Shown in pieces: positions 19,818 through 29,126 of a stretch of 64,000 bases of DNA (position 1 is the stretch's first letter; each line of letters begins with the position of its first letter). The translations under genes were made by a program, and so were the position numbers. The notes beneath the pieces were generated by a model. That model saw only the letters and a list, made by a program, of their open reading frames with translations. It was not told where the DNA came from and searched no databases. Source of the DNA: Martelella endophytica (GTDB taxonomy: Bacteria; Pseudomonadota; Alphaproteobacteria; Rhizobiales; Rhizobiaceae); NCBI RefSeq assembly GCF_000960975.1, contig NZ_CP010803.1:3627818-3691817 (forward strand), read 5' to 3'.

Positions 19818-19832
19818 GTTCTATTTTTGTTC
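19818..19832 (+). promoter_or_regulatory. LexA (SOS) box upstream of uvrB
   Basis: GTTCTATTTTTGTTC is an exact match to the alphaproteobacterial LexA operator, direct repeat GTTC-N7-GTTC. It ends 54 bases before the uvrB start codon, a usual position for repressing its promoter. A TTGACA-like -35 (TTTGACAC) lies just upstream at about 19802. Confidence 0.88.
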
Positions 19833-19886
19833 ACAATTCGGGTTGCCCTCTTTTCTTTTAGCTGCAACCTCTCCATATTCGCACCC

Positions 19887-22643
19887 ATGGCCAGATCACC
19901 CAGAAAATCCCAGCAAAAGCCAGGTTTCGAAGAAGCGCCGCAGGCTCCCTTCGAGGGCAAGCCCTATGACGGCTCGATGAACGACTGGCTCGAAAATCTC
20001 GAACGCGAGGCCGAGGCGGAAACCGTCGAGAGCCAGCGCAAGCTCGCCTCCAAGGCCGGCAAGCACCGCCGCAAGGCGGCTGAAGGCGGCGGCACAACCG
20101 CCGGCCGCACATCGCGCGGCGTTTCGATCGGCGGCTCCTCCGATCCGGCAACCCGCGCCGCAGCCGGCCTCAACCCGGTTGCCGGTGTCGATGTTTCGCT
20201 TGAGGATGCCAAGAACCTCGCGCCCGGCGCCGTGACCGCCACGGTCGATGCCTTGTCGAAACTGATCGAGAGCGGCAATCCGCTGTTCAAGGACGGCAAG
20301 ATCTGGACACCGCACCGGCCGGAACGACCGCAGAAGTCCGAGGGCGGCATCGCCATCGACATGGTGACCGAATACAAGCCTTCCGGCGACCAGCCGACAG
20401 CCATCGCCGATCTGGTCGAAGGGCTGAATTCCGGCGATCGCAGCCAGGTGCTGCTCGGCGTCACCGGTTCGGGCAAGACCTTCACCATGGCCAAGGTCAT
20501 CGAGGCGACGCAGCGCCCTGCCCTCATTCTGGCGCCGAACAAGACGCTCGCGGCCCAGCTCTATTCGGAATTCAAGAACTTCTTCCCGAACAACGCGGTC
20601 GAGTATTTCGTCTCCTACTACGACTACTATCAGCCGGAAGCCTACGTGCCGCGCTCCGACACCTATATCGAGAAGGAATCCTCGATCAACGAGCAGATCG
20701 ACCGGATGCGCCACGCCGCGACCCGCGCCATCCTCGAGCGCGACGACTGCATCATCATCGCCTCGGTCTCCTGTATCTACGGTATCGGTTCCGTCGAGAC
20801 CTACACCGCCATGACCTTCCAGATGGAGGTTGGCGATACGCTCGACCAGCGTCAGCTTCTCGCCGACCTTGTCGCCCAGCAATACAAGCGACGTGACATG
20901 GACTTCCAGCGCGGCTCCTTCCGCGTGCGCGGGGATACGATCGAAATCTTCCCCGCCCACCTTGAGGATGCGGCCTGGCGCATCTCCATGTTTGGTGATG
21001 AGATCGACGCCATCACCGAGTTCGATCCGCTGACCGGCCAGAAGACCGGCGACCTGAAATCGGTGAAGATCTACGCCAATTCGCACTATGTCACCCCGCG
21101 CCCGACCCTCAACGCGGCAATCAAGTCGATAAAAGATGAGTTGAAGGGACGCCTTCAAGAGCTTGAAAAGGCAGGGCGTCTTTTGGAAGCCCAGCGCCTT
21201 GAGCAGCGCACCCGCTTCGACATCGAGATGATGGAGGCAACCGGCTCCTGCCCCGGCATCGAGAACTATTCGCGCTATCTCACCGGCCGCAAGCCGGGCG
21301 AGCCGCCCCCGACCCTTTTCGAATATATCCCCGATGACGCGCTGATCTTCATCGACGAAAGCCACGTCACCATTCCGCAGATCGGCGGCATGTATCGCGG
21401 CGACTTCCGGCGCAAGGCGACGCTCGCCGAATACGGCTTCCGCCTGCCCTCCTGCATGGACAACCGGCCACTGCGCTTCGAGGAATGGGACGCGATGCGC
21501 CCGGACACGATTGCTGTTTCGGCAACGCCGGGCGGCTGGGAAATGGAACAGGCGGGCGGCGTCTTCGCCGAACAGGTCATCCGCCCGACAGGCCTGATCG
21601 ACCCGCCCGTCGAGGTGCGCTCGGCCAAGACCCAGGTCGACGACGTACTGTCCGAAATCCGCGAGGTTTCACTCAAGGGCTACCGTACGCTGGTGACGGT
21701 GCTGACCAAGCGCATGGCCGAGGACCTGACCGAATACCTGCATGAACAGGGCATCCGCGTGCGCTACATGCATTCCGACATCGACACGCTGGAGCGCATC
21801 GAGATCATTCGCGACCTGCGGCTCGGCGCCTTCGACGTGCTCGTCGGCATCAACCTGCTGCGCGAGGGCCTCGACATTCCCGAATGCGGCTTCGTCGCGA
21901 TCCTCGACGCCGACAAGGAAGGTTTTTTGCGCTCGGAGACGTCCCTTATCCAGACCATCGGCCGTGCGGCCCGTAACGTCGATGGCCAGGTCATCCTTTA
22001 TGCCGACCAGATCACCGGCTCGATGCAGCGCGCGATGGAAGAGACCAGCCGCCGCCGCGAAAAGCAGCTGACCTATAACGAAGAACACGGCATTACCCCG
22101 GAATCGGTGAAGGCGAAGATCTCCGACATCCTCGACTCGGTCTACGAAAAGGACCATGTCCGCGCCGACATCGGCACCAAGGGTGGCAAGGGCTTCGCCA
22201 AGGACGGCCATCTCGTCGGCAACAATCTTGCAGCCCATCTGGAGGCGCTCGAAAAGCAGATGCGCGATGCAGCCGCCGACCTCGATTTCGAAGCGGCCGC
22301 CCGCATCCGCGACGAGATCAAGCGCCTCAAGGCAGCAGAGCTTGAAGGCATGGACGACAAGCTCGAGCGCCAGGAATCCCGAGAGGCCGAGAGCGCGCCG
22401 AAATCGGAAGGCTATTTCGCCAAGCCCGACCTCGATTCGATGGGCCCCGGCACGGATATGGCGAAACCGCTGTTCCGCAAGAACGACCTCGACGAGATGA
22501 CCGTTGGCCGCACCGAGAAGCCGCTCGGCGGCGACGCCAAGCCGGTGCAGCGCGGCAAGATCGGAACGGGTTCCTATGAGGATCCGGCTGAACAGAAGCG
22601 CCGCAGCCGCCGCAAGGGCAAGACCGGCCGGCCGGGGTCTTGA
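19887..22643 (+). CDS. uvrB: UvrABC excinuclease subunit B
   Basis: 918 residues from the ATG at 19887 ([14 protein letters not shown]); an open frame continues upstream but crosses the LexA box. UvrB loads with UvrA on DNA lesions, verifies damage and recruits UvrC. The core begins near 162 ([11 protein letters not shown]), with Walker A GVTGSGKT near 191, the damage-probing beta-hairpin [12 protein letters not shown] near 245, helicase motif [10 protein letters not shown], and the UvrC-binding UVR helix-turn-helix [20 protein letters not shown] near 785. Compared with the 673-residue E. coli protein it carries about 160 extra residues at the N-terminus and about 100 Lys/Arg-rich residues at the C-terminus, as other rhizobial UvrBs do. 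SOS-regulated by the operator at 19818. Confidence 0.97.
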   Translation: MARSPRKSQQKPGFEEAPQAPFEGKPYDGSMNDWLENLEREAEAETVESQRKLASKAGKHRRKAAEGGGTTAGRTSRGVSIGGSSDPATRAAAGLNPVAGVDVSLEDAKNLAPGAVTATVDALSKLIESGNPLFKDGKIWTPHRPERPQKSEGGIAIDMVTEYKPSGDQPTAIADLVEGLNSGDRSQVLLGVTGSGKTFTMAKVIEATQRPALILAPNKTLAAQLYSEFKNFFPNNAVEYFVSYYDYYQPEAYVPRSDTYIEKESSINEQIDRMRHAATRAILERDDCIIIASVSCIYGIGSVETYTAMTFQMEVGDTLDQRQLLADLVAQQYKRRDMDFQRGSFRVRGDTIEIFPAHLEDAAWRISMFGDEIDAITEFDPLTGQKTGDLKSVKIYANSHYVTPRPTLNAAIKSIKDELKGRLQELEKAGRLLEAQRLEQRTRFDIEMMEATGSCPGIENYSRYLTGRKPGEPPPTLFEYIPDDALIFIDESHVTIPQIGGMYRGDFRRKATLAEYGFRLPSCMDNRPLRFEEWDAMRPDTIAVSATPGGWEMEQAGGVFAEQVIRPTGLIDPPVEVRSAKTQVDDVLSEIREVSLKGYRTLVTVLTKRMAEDLTEYLHEQGIRVRYMHSDIDTLERIEIIRDLRLGAFDVLVGINLLREGLDIPECGFVAILDADKEGFLRSETSLIQTIGRAARNVDGQVILYADQITGSMQRAMEETSRRREKQLTYNEEHGITPESVKAKISDILDSVYEKDHVRADIGTKGGKGFAKDGHLVGNNLAAHLEALEKQMRDAAADLDFEAAARIRDEIKRLKAAELEGMDDKLERQESREAESAPKSEGYFAKPDLDSMGPGTDMAKPLFRKNDLDEMTVGRTEKPLGGDAKPVQRGKIGTGSYEDPAEQKRRSRRKGKTGRPGS

Positions 22644-22766
22644 GCTCCCCCCAGCCGAAAAACACTACTTTAGATTATATCTTATCCACTCCTAGTTGTA
22701 AAATACTATAGGTGTGCTATTTTTATACCGCTTACTTAAACGGGTATCGTTTTATGGCGGGCGGAT

Positions 22767-23426
22767 ATGATCGATGATCTCTTGGCAATCAGTGCATCTC
22801 TTGGCGCTGCATTCGCGCAGGCGCAAAAGGTTACGGAGCCATACGACCACTGGCTGCTTAGCAAGCTTTTCCCGACGCATATCCTGCAGCAGTTGCAGAC
22901 AATGGCCGCGCCTGCCCCTGGTCCGCAACTGCTCTCCGGAACACGGGAATCCAACAACGAGACGCGGTATTACCTGAATGCCGAGAGCAACAGGAAACAC
23001 CGTTTCTGCGCCGCCGTGTCCGCAGCATTTCAGACGATGACCGTTGTTACAGGGATCGAGCAGATGACCGGCGCCCACCTGGAGGGGTCATATCTGCGGA
23101 TCGAATACGCGCAGGATAGCGATGGCTTCTGGCTGGTGCCGCATACGGATATCGGCGCAAAACTGTTCACGCTCCTGATCTATCTTTCCGGGGAAGACGA
23201 GCAGCTCGGCACGGATATTTACAGCGCTCGCGACGCCTGGGCCGGGCGGACACCCTTCGCGCCCAATCTTGGCCTTGCCTTCGTTCCCTCCGACAAGACA
23301 TGGCACGGCTTTGAAAAGCGACCGATCCGGGGCATCCGCAAAACCCTGATCGTCAACTACGTGAAGCCGGAATGGCGCGCGCGCGATCAGCTAGCCTTTC
23401 CGGATCAGCCCGTGACATCCCGTTAG
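22767..23426 (+). CDS. 2-oxoglutarate/Fe(II)-dependent oxygenase-like protein
   Basis: 219 residues. A helical N-terminal part of about 100 residues precedes a prolyl-hydroxylase-like double-stranded beta-helix. The Fe(II) ligands are visible as HTD in VPHTDIGAKLF and the distal His in TWHGFEKR, followed by the 2-oxoglutarate-binding Arg in RGIRKTLIVNY. Enzymes of this fold hydroxylate proteins or small molecules; the substrate cannot be read, and homologues often lie in saccharide or secondary-metabolite loci. Isolated from its neighbours: 120 A/T-rich bases lie before it and a hairpin lies between it and the convergent next gene. Confidence 0.8.
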   Translation: MIDDLLAISASLGAAFAQAQKVTEPYDHWLLSKLFPTHILQQLQTMAAPAPGPQLLSGTRESNNETRYYLNAESNRKHRFCAAVSAAFQTMTVVTGIEQMTGAHLEGSYLRIEYAQDSDGFWLVPHTDIGAKLFTLLIYLSGEDEQLGTDIYSARDAWAGRTPFAPNLGLAFVPSDKTWHGFEKRPIRGIRKTLIVNYVKPEWRARDQLAFPDQPVTSR

Positions 23427-23481
23427 CGCAACTCCGGAAGATGTGGAAGCCGGTCGCAATAGCGCCATATCAGTGCGACAG

Positions 23482-23516
23482 AGCGCTTTCGCATCATTGG
23501 GAAAAGCGAAATCGCT
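23482..23516. terminator. Hairpin between two convergent genes
   Basis: Arms AGCGCTTTCGC and GCGAAATCGCT pair at 10 of 11 positions around a 13-base loop containing an A-run. It directly abuts the stop codon of the ELM1-like gene. There is no T-run, so factor-dependent or weak termination is as likely. Confidence 0.4.
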
Positions 23517-24473
23517 TCAGGCCTTGGTAGCGCGCTCCCGCATCGCTTGCTGAATGGCCTCTGCGATCAAGGCCGTTGCATCGACAGGCTCGTAGCTGTA
23601 GGGCGCAAGCGAGCCAGAGAACGGCCTGACCAGGCCATCGGCCTCCAGCTTGGCAAGAAACCGGGCCAGTTTCGGGTTGAGCCCTTCGGTGATGACCGGA
23701 AACACCGGCTTGCCGGTGAAAAGCGCCTCGCTGACCATATTGTGCGAGTCCGCGGTCACCGCCAGCATGTCGCAAAACCCGAGCAGAGCCCGATAGGGAT
23801 TGTCCTCTTCGGGCGACCAGATCCAGTGCGGAAAGCCGGCAAGCCTGGCCCGGAGCGCGGTCATCACGTCCTCCGGCGTGCGTCGCGACTGGGTGACGAT
23901 GATGCTTCCACTTTCCGCCTTCGCGTGATCGACCTCCCTGAGAAACCGCTCGAGCGCCGCCCGTCGGTCGCGCGCACGCGCGACCGGGTCTCCGATCAGC
24001 AGCCCGAGGCGCGGTGCAGGCAGCGCGTCCCAAGCAGCCGGCCTGTTGGCCGCAGCTTCGGCGAGCGCCTCCTGCGTCAGCGGATGCGGCCCGGTGTCGC
24101 TCACCAGCACATTGTCGCCCCTCAGCCGGTCATGCCGCGGCACCCAGATGAGATCGGCGGCCGACGAGCCGGTATGCGGATCCTTCAGGAAAACGGTAAA
24201 TGTCCTGCCCCCGGACGCGGCCTTGATCGCCTTCAGATACGCCACCATCCGCCGGCCGGTCGCGATCGCGAGATCCGGAAACGGCGGCGCGATCGGGCTA
24301 GAGGCGCTGTCGGGCCGATGTGCCGGCGGCACAGGTCCCCAGGGCATGAACCATTCCCAAGGCTTGCCCGGCCGGATCGTCCGCTCCTCGGCATCGACAC
24401 CAAGCCTGTTGGCGACCCCAAGGCACTGCACCCGATCCCCCATCTTCCCGTCGGTCAATATCCAGACTCGCAA
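23517..24473 (-). CDS. ELM1/DUF1022 family protein (glycosyltransferase-like fold)
   Basis: 318 residues if begun at the TTG at 24473 (LRVWILTDGKMGD), which has GAGG seven bases upstream; the same frame stays open to 24545. The family is named for plant mitochondrial fission protein ELM1, and bacterial members look like GT-B glycosyltransferases. Visible blocks are WILTDGKMGDRVQCLG at the start, PDLAIATGRRMV, FLKDPHTGSSAADLIWVPRHD, SIIVTQSRRTP, and ADSHNMVSEALFTGKPVFP, the last typical of a nucleotide-sugar site. In bacteria the role is not established. Confidence 0.8.
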   Translation of the reverse strand: MRVWILTDGKMGDRVQCLGVANRLGVDAEERTIRPGKPWEWFMPWGPVPPAHRPDSASSPIAPPFPDLAIATGRRMVAYLKAIKAASGGRTFTVFLKDPHTGSSAADLIWVPRHDRLRGDNVLVSDTGPHPLTQEALAEAAANRPAAWDALPAPRLGLLIGDPVARARDRRAALERFLREVDHAKAESGSIIVTQSRRTPEDVMTALRARLAGFPHWIWSPEEDNPYRALLGFCDMLAVTADSHNMVSEALFTGKPVFPVITEGLNPKLARFLAKLEADGLVRPFSGSLAPYSYEPVDATALIAEAIQQAMRERATKA

Positions 24474-24894
24474 CGCCAAACCTCGCTTGTCAGCACCAAC
24501 ACCCCAGCCGCCCTCGTTTCTGCCGCGCCCCACCCGCACAGTCAATCGCCTGCCGGCCGCAAACCGAAACGTTGAACGGGGTACGAGCCGCTGAGGGCTT
24601 AGTGCTAGTGTTGTCGAGACGAGACGTACAACGGTGATTTCCGCAATGTTTTCAATCCACCAGATGGACCACTACGGCGAATTTCGATCTTAGCGTTTTC
24701 AATGACTTAGCGGCAGCCTGCCCCATGCTAAAGATCTCTCGCCCAAGAGTTGCCCTGGCTTAGCCCCACCCGGCAGCAGCCTGATCACCGATCAAAGTTC
24801 CAGGGATGAGGAACGAGAGCTTCCCGATGGAAATTCCACTTGAGTTTCCCACAAGTGGCAAGCTTTGACGCGGGGGCATGATGTCAACCTGGGC
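24474..24894. other. Gene-free region between ELM1-like and AraC genes
   Basis: About 420 bases. Short frames only; no repeat, RNA or strong promoter was recognised. It contains the start region of the ELM1-like gene and the tail of the AraC transcript. Confidence 0.4.
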
Positions 24895-25776
24895 CTATGG
24901 ACTCAAATCGGCGCTCGGCGCGCTACCGAACTTCGCCTTGTACTCTCGACTGAACTGCGACGGGCTCTGATAGCCGACCTCATAGGCAACGCTTGCAACG
25001 CTGGCGCCGCCGGCGCTCAGAAGCTTCCGCGCCTCCAGAAGGCGCATCTGCCTCTGGAAGGCAAGCGGGCTATAACCGGTCACAGCTTTGAAATGCCGGT
25101 GAAACGACGTGACGCTCATGCCAGCGGACGCCGCCAGGTCAGAGATAGCGACGGGCGCATTGTTGTTGACGCCAAGCCAGTCGGCCGCGGCCTTGATCTG
25201 GCGTCCGCGTTCATCGCGTTCAACGACCTGGCGCAGCGTGCTCCCCATCGGCCCCTGCAGTAGCCGATAGTAAAGCTCGCGTTCATAAAGCGGTGCGAGC
25301 ACGGCGATGTCATCCGGCGTGTTCACTAACCCAACGAGACGCACGAACGCCTTGCCAACCACGCCACTCAGATCGTCCGCCGCAACAGCGCAGCTCCAGC
25401 GCTCCTCTTGCCGCGGCATATCGAGCGCGACACGGGCGAGACGGTCTATATCCAGATGCAGGCTGATGCCGACATAGGGAAGTTCGCGGGTCGCGCCTGT
25501 CAACTCGTGCGAATATGGAAGACCAAAGGAAGACGCAGCCGACGCGCCGGGCCGAAGCTCAAACCGGTTGGCGCCCATGGTCAGAACTTTGGTGCCGCGC
25601 AGGACAACATAAAACATCGGCTCAAAGACCGCCGATATCTTTGAGGTATCCGAAGTGCTTGCCCACACAGTCAGGCGCGGAACGGGTGTCGCGCGCCCTA
25701 CCGGTCCCGGTAACGAGGCTATGTAAGGTGCCACATCTGTGAGTAGGCGTTGCTTGGTAGTTTCGATGTCGATCAT
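24895..25776 (-). CDS. AraC-family transcriptional regulator (AraC_N type)
   Basis: 293 residues. The N-terminal cupin-like AraC_N domain (about 10-165) includes SSFGLPYSHELTGATRELPY and VGISLHLDIDRLARVALD, quoted in parts. The C-terminal two-helix-turn-helix domain (about 195-290) includes SDLAASAGMSVTSFHRHFKAV and YEVGYQSPSQFSREYKAKFG, also in part. Such regulators usually control a neighbouring dehydrogenase or reductase gene in response to an unknown small molecule. Here the SDR gene is divergent, with 113 bases between starts, so it is the probable target. Confidence 0.92.
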   Translation of the reverse strand: MIDIETTKQRLLTDVAPYIASLPGPVGRATPVPRLTVWASTSDTSKISAVFEPMFYVVLRGTKVLTMGANRFELRPGASAASSFGLPYSHELTGATRELPYVGISLHLDIDRLARVALDMPRQEERWSCAVAADDLSGVVGKAFVRLVGLVNTPDDIAVLAPLYERELYYRLLQGPMGSTLRQVVERDERGRQIKAAADWLGVNNNAPVAISDLAASAGMSVTSFHRHFKAVTGYSPLAFQRQMRLLEARKLLSAGGASVASVAYEVGYQSPSQFSREYKAKFGSAPSADLSP

Positions 25777-25889
25777 CGGCCATATATAGGATCACGACAG
25801 GATCAGGCAAATGTTTGGCACCATCGTCGATGGTATCCGTCCCTTTTCTCGCTACTTATTCGGCAACTTTGGTAGAAAAGGACAAGACC

Positions 25890-26630
25890 ATGATTGAGTT
25901 GACTGGAAAACGTACGCTGGTGACGGGCGGCTCGCGCGGGATCGGCGCTGCAATTGCCCAGGTTCTGGCGGAAAATGGAGCAGACGTCGCCTTCACCTAT
26001 CAGCATTCGGGAGAAAAGGCGGATGAGGTCGCAAAGTCGATCCGCAAAATCGGACGACAAGCACTCGCCGTCCAGGCGGACAGTGCGGACCCGGCGGCGA
26101 TAACCCGCTCGGTGGAAGAAGCTGTCGCTGCTCTTGGGGGACTTGACATCCTTGTGAACAGCGCAGCGAAGGGGCACTGGGGCATGACAGCGGACCTCGA
26201 CCCGGATGAGTATCAGGCCGTAATGGATACCAACGTCCGCGCGCCGGTGTTCTACGCCAAGGCCGTCATCCCTCACCTTGGCGAAGGTGGGCGCATCATC
26301 AACATCGGCTCGGGTCTGGGCGAACGCGTTCCCTTCCCCGGCATCACGACCTACGCGACGTCCAAGGCAGCCCTGACATCCTTCACGCGCGGACTGGCAC
26401 GCGAGCTTGGACCCAGCGGCATAACAGTCAATCTGGTGCAGCCCGGTTCGGTCAACACTGACGCGAATCCATCAGACGGCGAAAGCGCTGAAATGCAGAA
26501 AAGCATGATACCGCTCGGGCGATACGCCGAACCACGCGAGATCGCCAACGTCGTGGTCTTTCTCGCAAGCCCTGCCGCGAGCATAGTCACGGGTGCCGTT
26601 ATCCTCGCCGACGGCGGCGCGCTCGCCTGA
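25890..26630 (+). CDS. Short-chain dehydrogenase/reductase
   Basis: 246 residues from the ATG with AAAAGGA upstream (an in-frame start 25 codons earlier lies in the AraC promoter region). Classical SDR: NAD(P) motif TGGSRGIGAA near 12-21, NSAAKG replacing the usual NNAG, catalytic Ser in INIGSG, and YATSK with the catalytic Tyr/Lys near 155. The C-terminal VTGAVILADGGA is the typical FabG-like ending. Reaction is an NAD(P)-dependent alcohol/ketone conversion; substrate unknown. Likely controlled by the divergent AraC regulator. Confidence 0.92.
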   Translation: MIELTGKRTLVTGGSRGIGAAIAQVLAENGADVAFTYQHSGEKADEVAKSIRKIGRQALAVQADSADPAAITRSVEEAVAALGGLDILVNSAAKGHWGMTADLDPDEYQAVMDTNVRAPVFYAKAVIPHLGEGGRIINIGSGLGERVPFPGITTYATSKAALTSFTRGLARELGPSGITVNLVQPGSVNTDANPSDGESAEMQKSMIPLGRYAEPREIANVVVFLASPAASIVTGAVILADGGALA

Positions 26631-26705
26631 CGGGGCGGCAGCCGGCATTTCAAGCGTGACTGGAAGAGATCAAGATAGGGCACCTCCAACACGCAGATGT
26701 GCCTT

Positions 26706-26738
26706 AGCAAGAGGTTCGGTGAAGCCGACCCTCTTGCT
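26706..26738 (+). terminator. Strong hairpin after the SDR gene
   Basis: Nine-base arms AGCAAGAGG and CCTCTTGCT enclose an inner TCGG/CCGA stem, giving a long near-perfect hairpin 75 bases past the SDR stop. No T-run follows. The remainder of 26631-27043 shows no gene. Confidence 0.5.
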
Positions 26739-27043
26739 TCGATTATGCACCTGCCTCCAGCCAGTGCAGAAAGGCTACAAACGCGATTGAAGCTCTTTCC
26801 GCGTGCGGGCGGATGGCGATCCGGTCGCCCGTCTGCATGGCAACGGAATCACCGACCTAACATAAATGTGTTTTGAATTCGGGGCAGCGCTTCGCCATCT
26901 GAATGGCCAACGGTGAAGAAGGAATTCAACCTAGTTTGAACGTGTCTCTGCCTCTTCACCGCCCCTCAGGCGACTGTTGCGAGGTCTCGGCTTTGTTGTC
27001 GCCGCTCATTTTAAGGCAACCTCCAGTCCGTAGGAGAAAAGGC

Positions 27044-28177
27044 TTGGCCAGATCGCAAATTCTCTCAGCAACCGCCCTCCTTGCTATCGTGATGGCTGCA
27101 CCCGCCAGCGCGCAAAGCGTGAATGCGGGCAATCGCAGTTTCAGCCAGACGACACCATTTGCGGCAGAGACGATTGCCGAGTTTGATACGCCCTGGGCAA
27201 TCGCGTTTCTTCCAGACGGTCGCATGCTCGTCACTGAAAAGCCGGGTTCGCTCTTTCTGGTCGATCAGCAGGGAGGCAAGCTTGAGATCGGCAATGCTCC
27301 CGACGTCGCAGCATCCGGGCAGAATGGTCTTCTCGATGTCGCCGTGAGCCCCGACTACGCGCAGACCGGCGCGGTCTATCTGACCTATGTAGAACCGGGC
27401 GATAGCGGTTCTCGGCTGGCGCTGGCCCGTGCGCGACTTGACGATACGGCCGGGCGCCTTGAGGACCTCGCGGTGATCTGGCGTCAGACCCCTGCCGGAG
27501 GCAGGGGCCAGCCAGGCGGTATTATTGCCTTCGCTCCCGACGGCGAGCATCTCTTCCTGACCGTCGGAGACCGAATGGAACCTTCGAGCGCTCAGGATCC
27601 GCAACAGGCGCGCGGAAAGGTCATCCGCTTGGAGCTCGACGGCAGCGTCCCGGACGACAATCCGGGTGCCGATCAGAGTGGTGTGCCGGCCGTCACCTGG
27701 ACGACGGGTCATCGGAACCCATACGGCCTTGCTTTCGCGCCAGACGGCGACCTCTGGATGCACGAGATGGCTCCACGCGGAGGCGATGAATTCAACCGCA
27801 TTGTCAGTGGCGAAAATTATGGCTGGCCCGAAGTCTCCAACGGAAGGGAGTATAGTGGCGCTCCGATCCCCGATCACGAAACACGGCCTGAATTCGCTGC
27901 GCCCGCCGTCTACTGGACACCCGTGATCGCGCCCGCTGGCCTTACCTTCTATGAAGGGTCAATGTTTCCAGAATGGTATGGCTCAGCACTGATAGGTGCC
28001 CTGAAATCGATGGCGCTTGTCCGCGTTGAGATCGGTCAAGGCGACGCTGCAGACGAAGCCGAGCGCTGGGATATGGGCGCGCGCATCCGCGATGTGGCGG
28101 TCGCCCCCGATGGTGCCGTCTGGGTCATCGAGGACGCCGACCCGGGAAGGCTCCGCAGGTTGACGCCAGCCGAGTGA
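27044..28177 (+). CDS. PQQ-dependent aldose sugar dehydrogenase-like periplasmic protein
   Basis: 377 residues from a TTG start, chosen because AGGAG lies seven bases upstream and a signal peptide (ATALLAIVMAAPASAQS) begins at once; the frame is open back to an ATG at 26903 without a ribosome site. The rest is a six-bladed propeller of the soluble glucose dehydrogenase/YliI type: EFDTPWAIAFLPDGRMLVTE, quoted at its limit, QNGLLDVAVSPDYA, the catalytic-region GGIIAFAPDGEHLFLTVGD, WTTGHRNPYGLAF and the cofactor/Ca segment HEMAPRGGDEFN. It oxidises aldoses in the periplasm if PQQ is available; no pqq genes are in the window. Confidence 0.87.
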   Translation: MARSQILSATALLAIVMAAPASAQSVNAGNRSFSQTTPFAAETIAEFDTPWAIAFLPDGRMLVTEKPGSLFLVDQQGGKLEIGNAPDVAASGQNGLLDVAVSPDYAQTGAVYLTYVEPGDSGSRLALARARLDDTAGRLEDLAVIWRQTPAGGRGQPGGIIAFAPDGEHLFLTVGDRMEPSSAQDPQQARGKVIRLELDGSVPDDNPGADQSGVPAVTWTTGHRNPYGLAFAPDGDLWMHEMAPRGGDEFNRIVSGENYGWPEVSNGREYSGAPIPDHETRPEFAAPAVYWTPVIAPAGLTFYEGSMFPEWYGSALIGALKSMALVRVEIGQGDAADEAERWDMGARIRDVAVAPDGAVWVIEDADPGRLRRLTPAE

Positions 28178-28290
28178 GCGGCGTTCTCCCCTGCGAAACC
28201 TATAGGCTGTAGTAGATGGGCGCACTGCAGCAGGTCACAAACTCTACATCAAACGCGGGACCATGCGGGGCGCAGGTCACAAGTTTACAT

Positions 28291-29112
28291 TTAAATCCAA
28301 CGGCGGCCCAAGAACTTACCGGAACGGCGTTCATAACCAGAAGTACTACCTATGAAGGCAGGATTAGCGAAATCGCCGTCAGCTTCTCCGTGTGTCTTGC
28401 CATAGCGCAGCAAACCATGACGAGCGCCAACTGCATTGGTAAGTCCGCCGGCCTTTCGCAATATAGCATCACCTGCGGCGGTATCCCATTCCATGGTGCG
28501 CCCAAAACGAGGATAAACATCCGCCAATCCCTCGGCTATCAGGCAGAACTTCAGCGACGATCCAACCGAGGCAAAATCTGTCACACCGTTTTGTCTGATG
28601 TACTCTTCCGTTTCTGGTCCGGAATGAGAGCGGCTAACGACCGCAGTAATCACTTCGCCCATTTCTCGGCATTGAATTACCAACGGTGTTGTGAGGTTGC
28701 CCTGTTGAATTGTTTGCTTGACGGCATAGTTTTCGTAAGTTCGGTAAAGAACCCCTTTTGCGGGAGCGAAAACAATCCCCTCAACCGGGCGCCCCTGTTC
28801 AATGAAGGCAATGTTAACGGTAAACTCGACCCTTTTCGCGACGAACTCTTTCGTGCCATCGAGAGGATCAACTAGGAAAAAAGGCTGGCCATCAACCGTA
28901 GGGACACAGCCGGCAGCCACCGACTCTTCTGCAACTATCGGTATAGAGGAAAACTTTTCAGCAAGATGCTTTAAAATTACCTGCTCAGCCTTCTCATCTG
29001 CGAGAGTCACGGGCGATTTGTCATCTTTGTAATCAACGTCAAATTCAGTCCTAAAGATATCCATAATGACCGCACCCGCCTCAAGAGCCGCCTCTAAAAA
29101 AACATCTTGCAT
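28291..29112 (-). CDS. cysQ: 3'(2'),5'-bisphosphate nucleotidase CysQ
   Basis: 273 residues from the ATG at 29112 (MQDVFLEAALEAG); a TTG three codons earlier has a better-placed AAGGA and may be used. CysQ removes the 3'-phosphate of PAP, the by-product of PAPS use, and prevents its build-up. Metal-site motifs of the inositol monophosphatase superfamily are intact: VAEESVAAG, VDPLDGTKEFV and EWDTAAGDAIL. It lies 14 bases after the cysNC stop on the same strand, so it is the third gene of a sulfate-activation operon. Base composition is clearly more A/T-rich than the upstream core genes. Confidence 0.93.
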   Translation of the reverse strand: MQDVFLEAALEAGAVIMDIFRTEFDVDYKDDKSPVTLADEKAEQVILKHLAEKFSSIPIVAEESVAAGCVPTVDGQPFFLVDPLDGTKEFVAKRVEFTVNIAFIEQGRPVEGIVFAPAKGVLYRTYENYAVKQTIQQGNLTTPLVIQCREMGEVITAVVSRSHSGPETEEYIRQNGVTDFASVGSSLKFCLIAEGLADVYPRFGRTMEWDTAAGDAILRKAGGLTNAVGARHGLLRYGKTHGEADGDFANPAFIGSTSGYERRSGKFLGRRWI

Positions 29113-29126
29113 TTTCGTCAACTCAG

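Noticed and set aside
19896..21365. 489-codon minus-strand frame opposite uvrB
   Set aside because: uvrB is certain and has its own LexA box; this is a shadow.
28216..28875. 219-codon plus-strand frame opposite cysQ
   Set aside because: cysQ has all metal-site motifs and sits in an operon.
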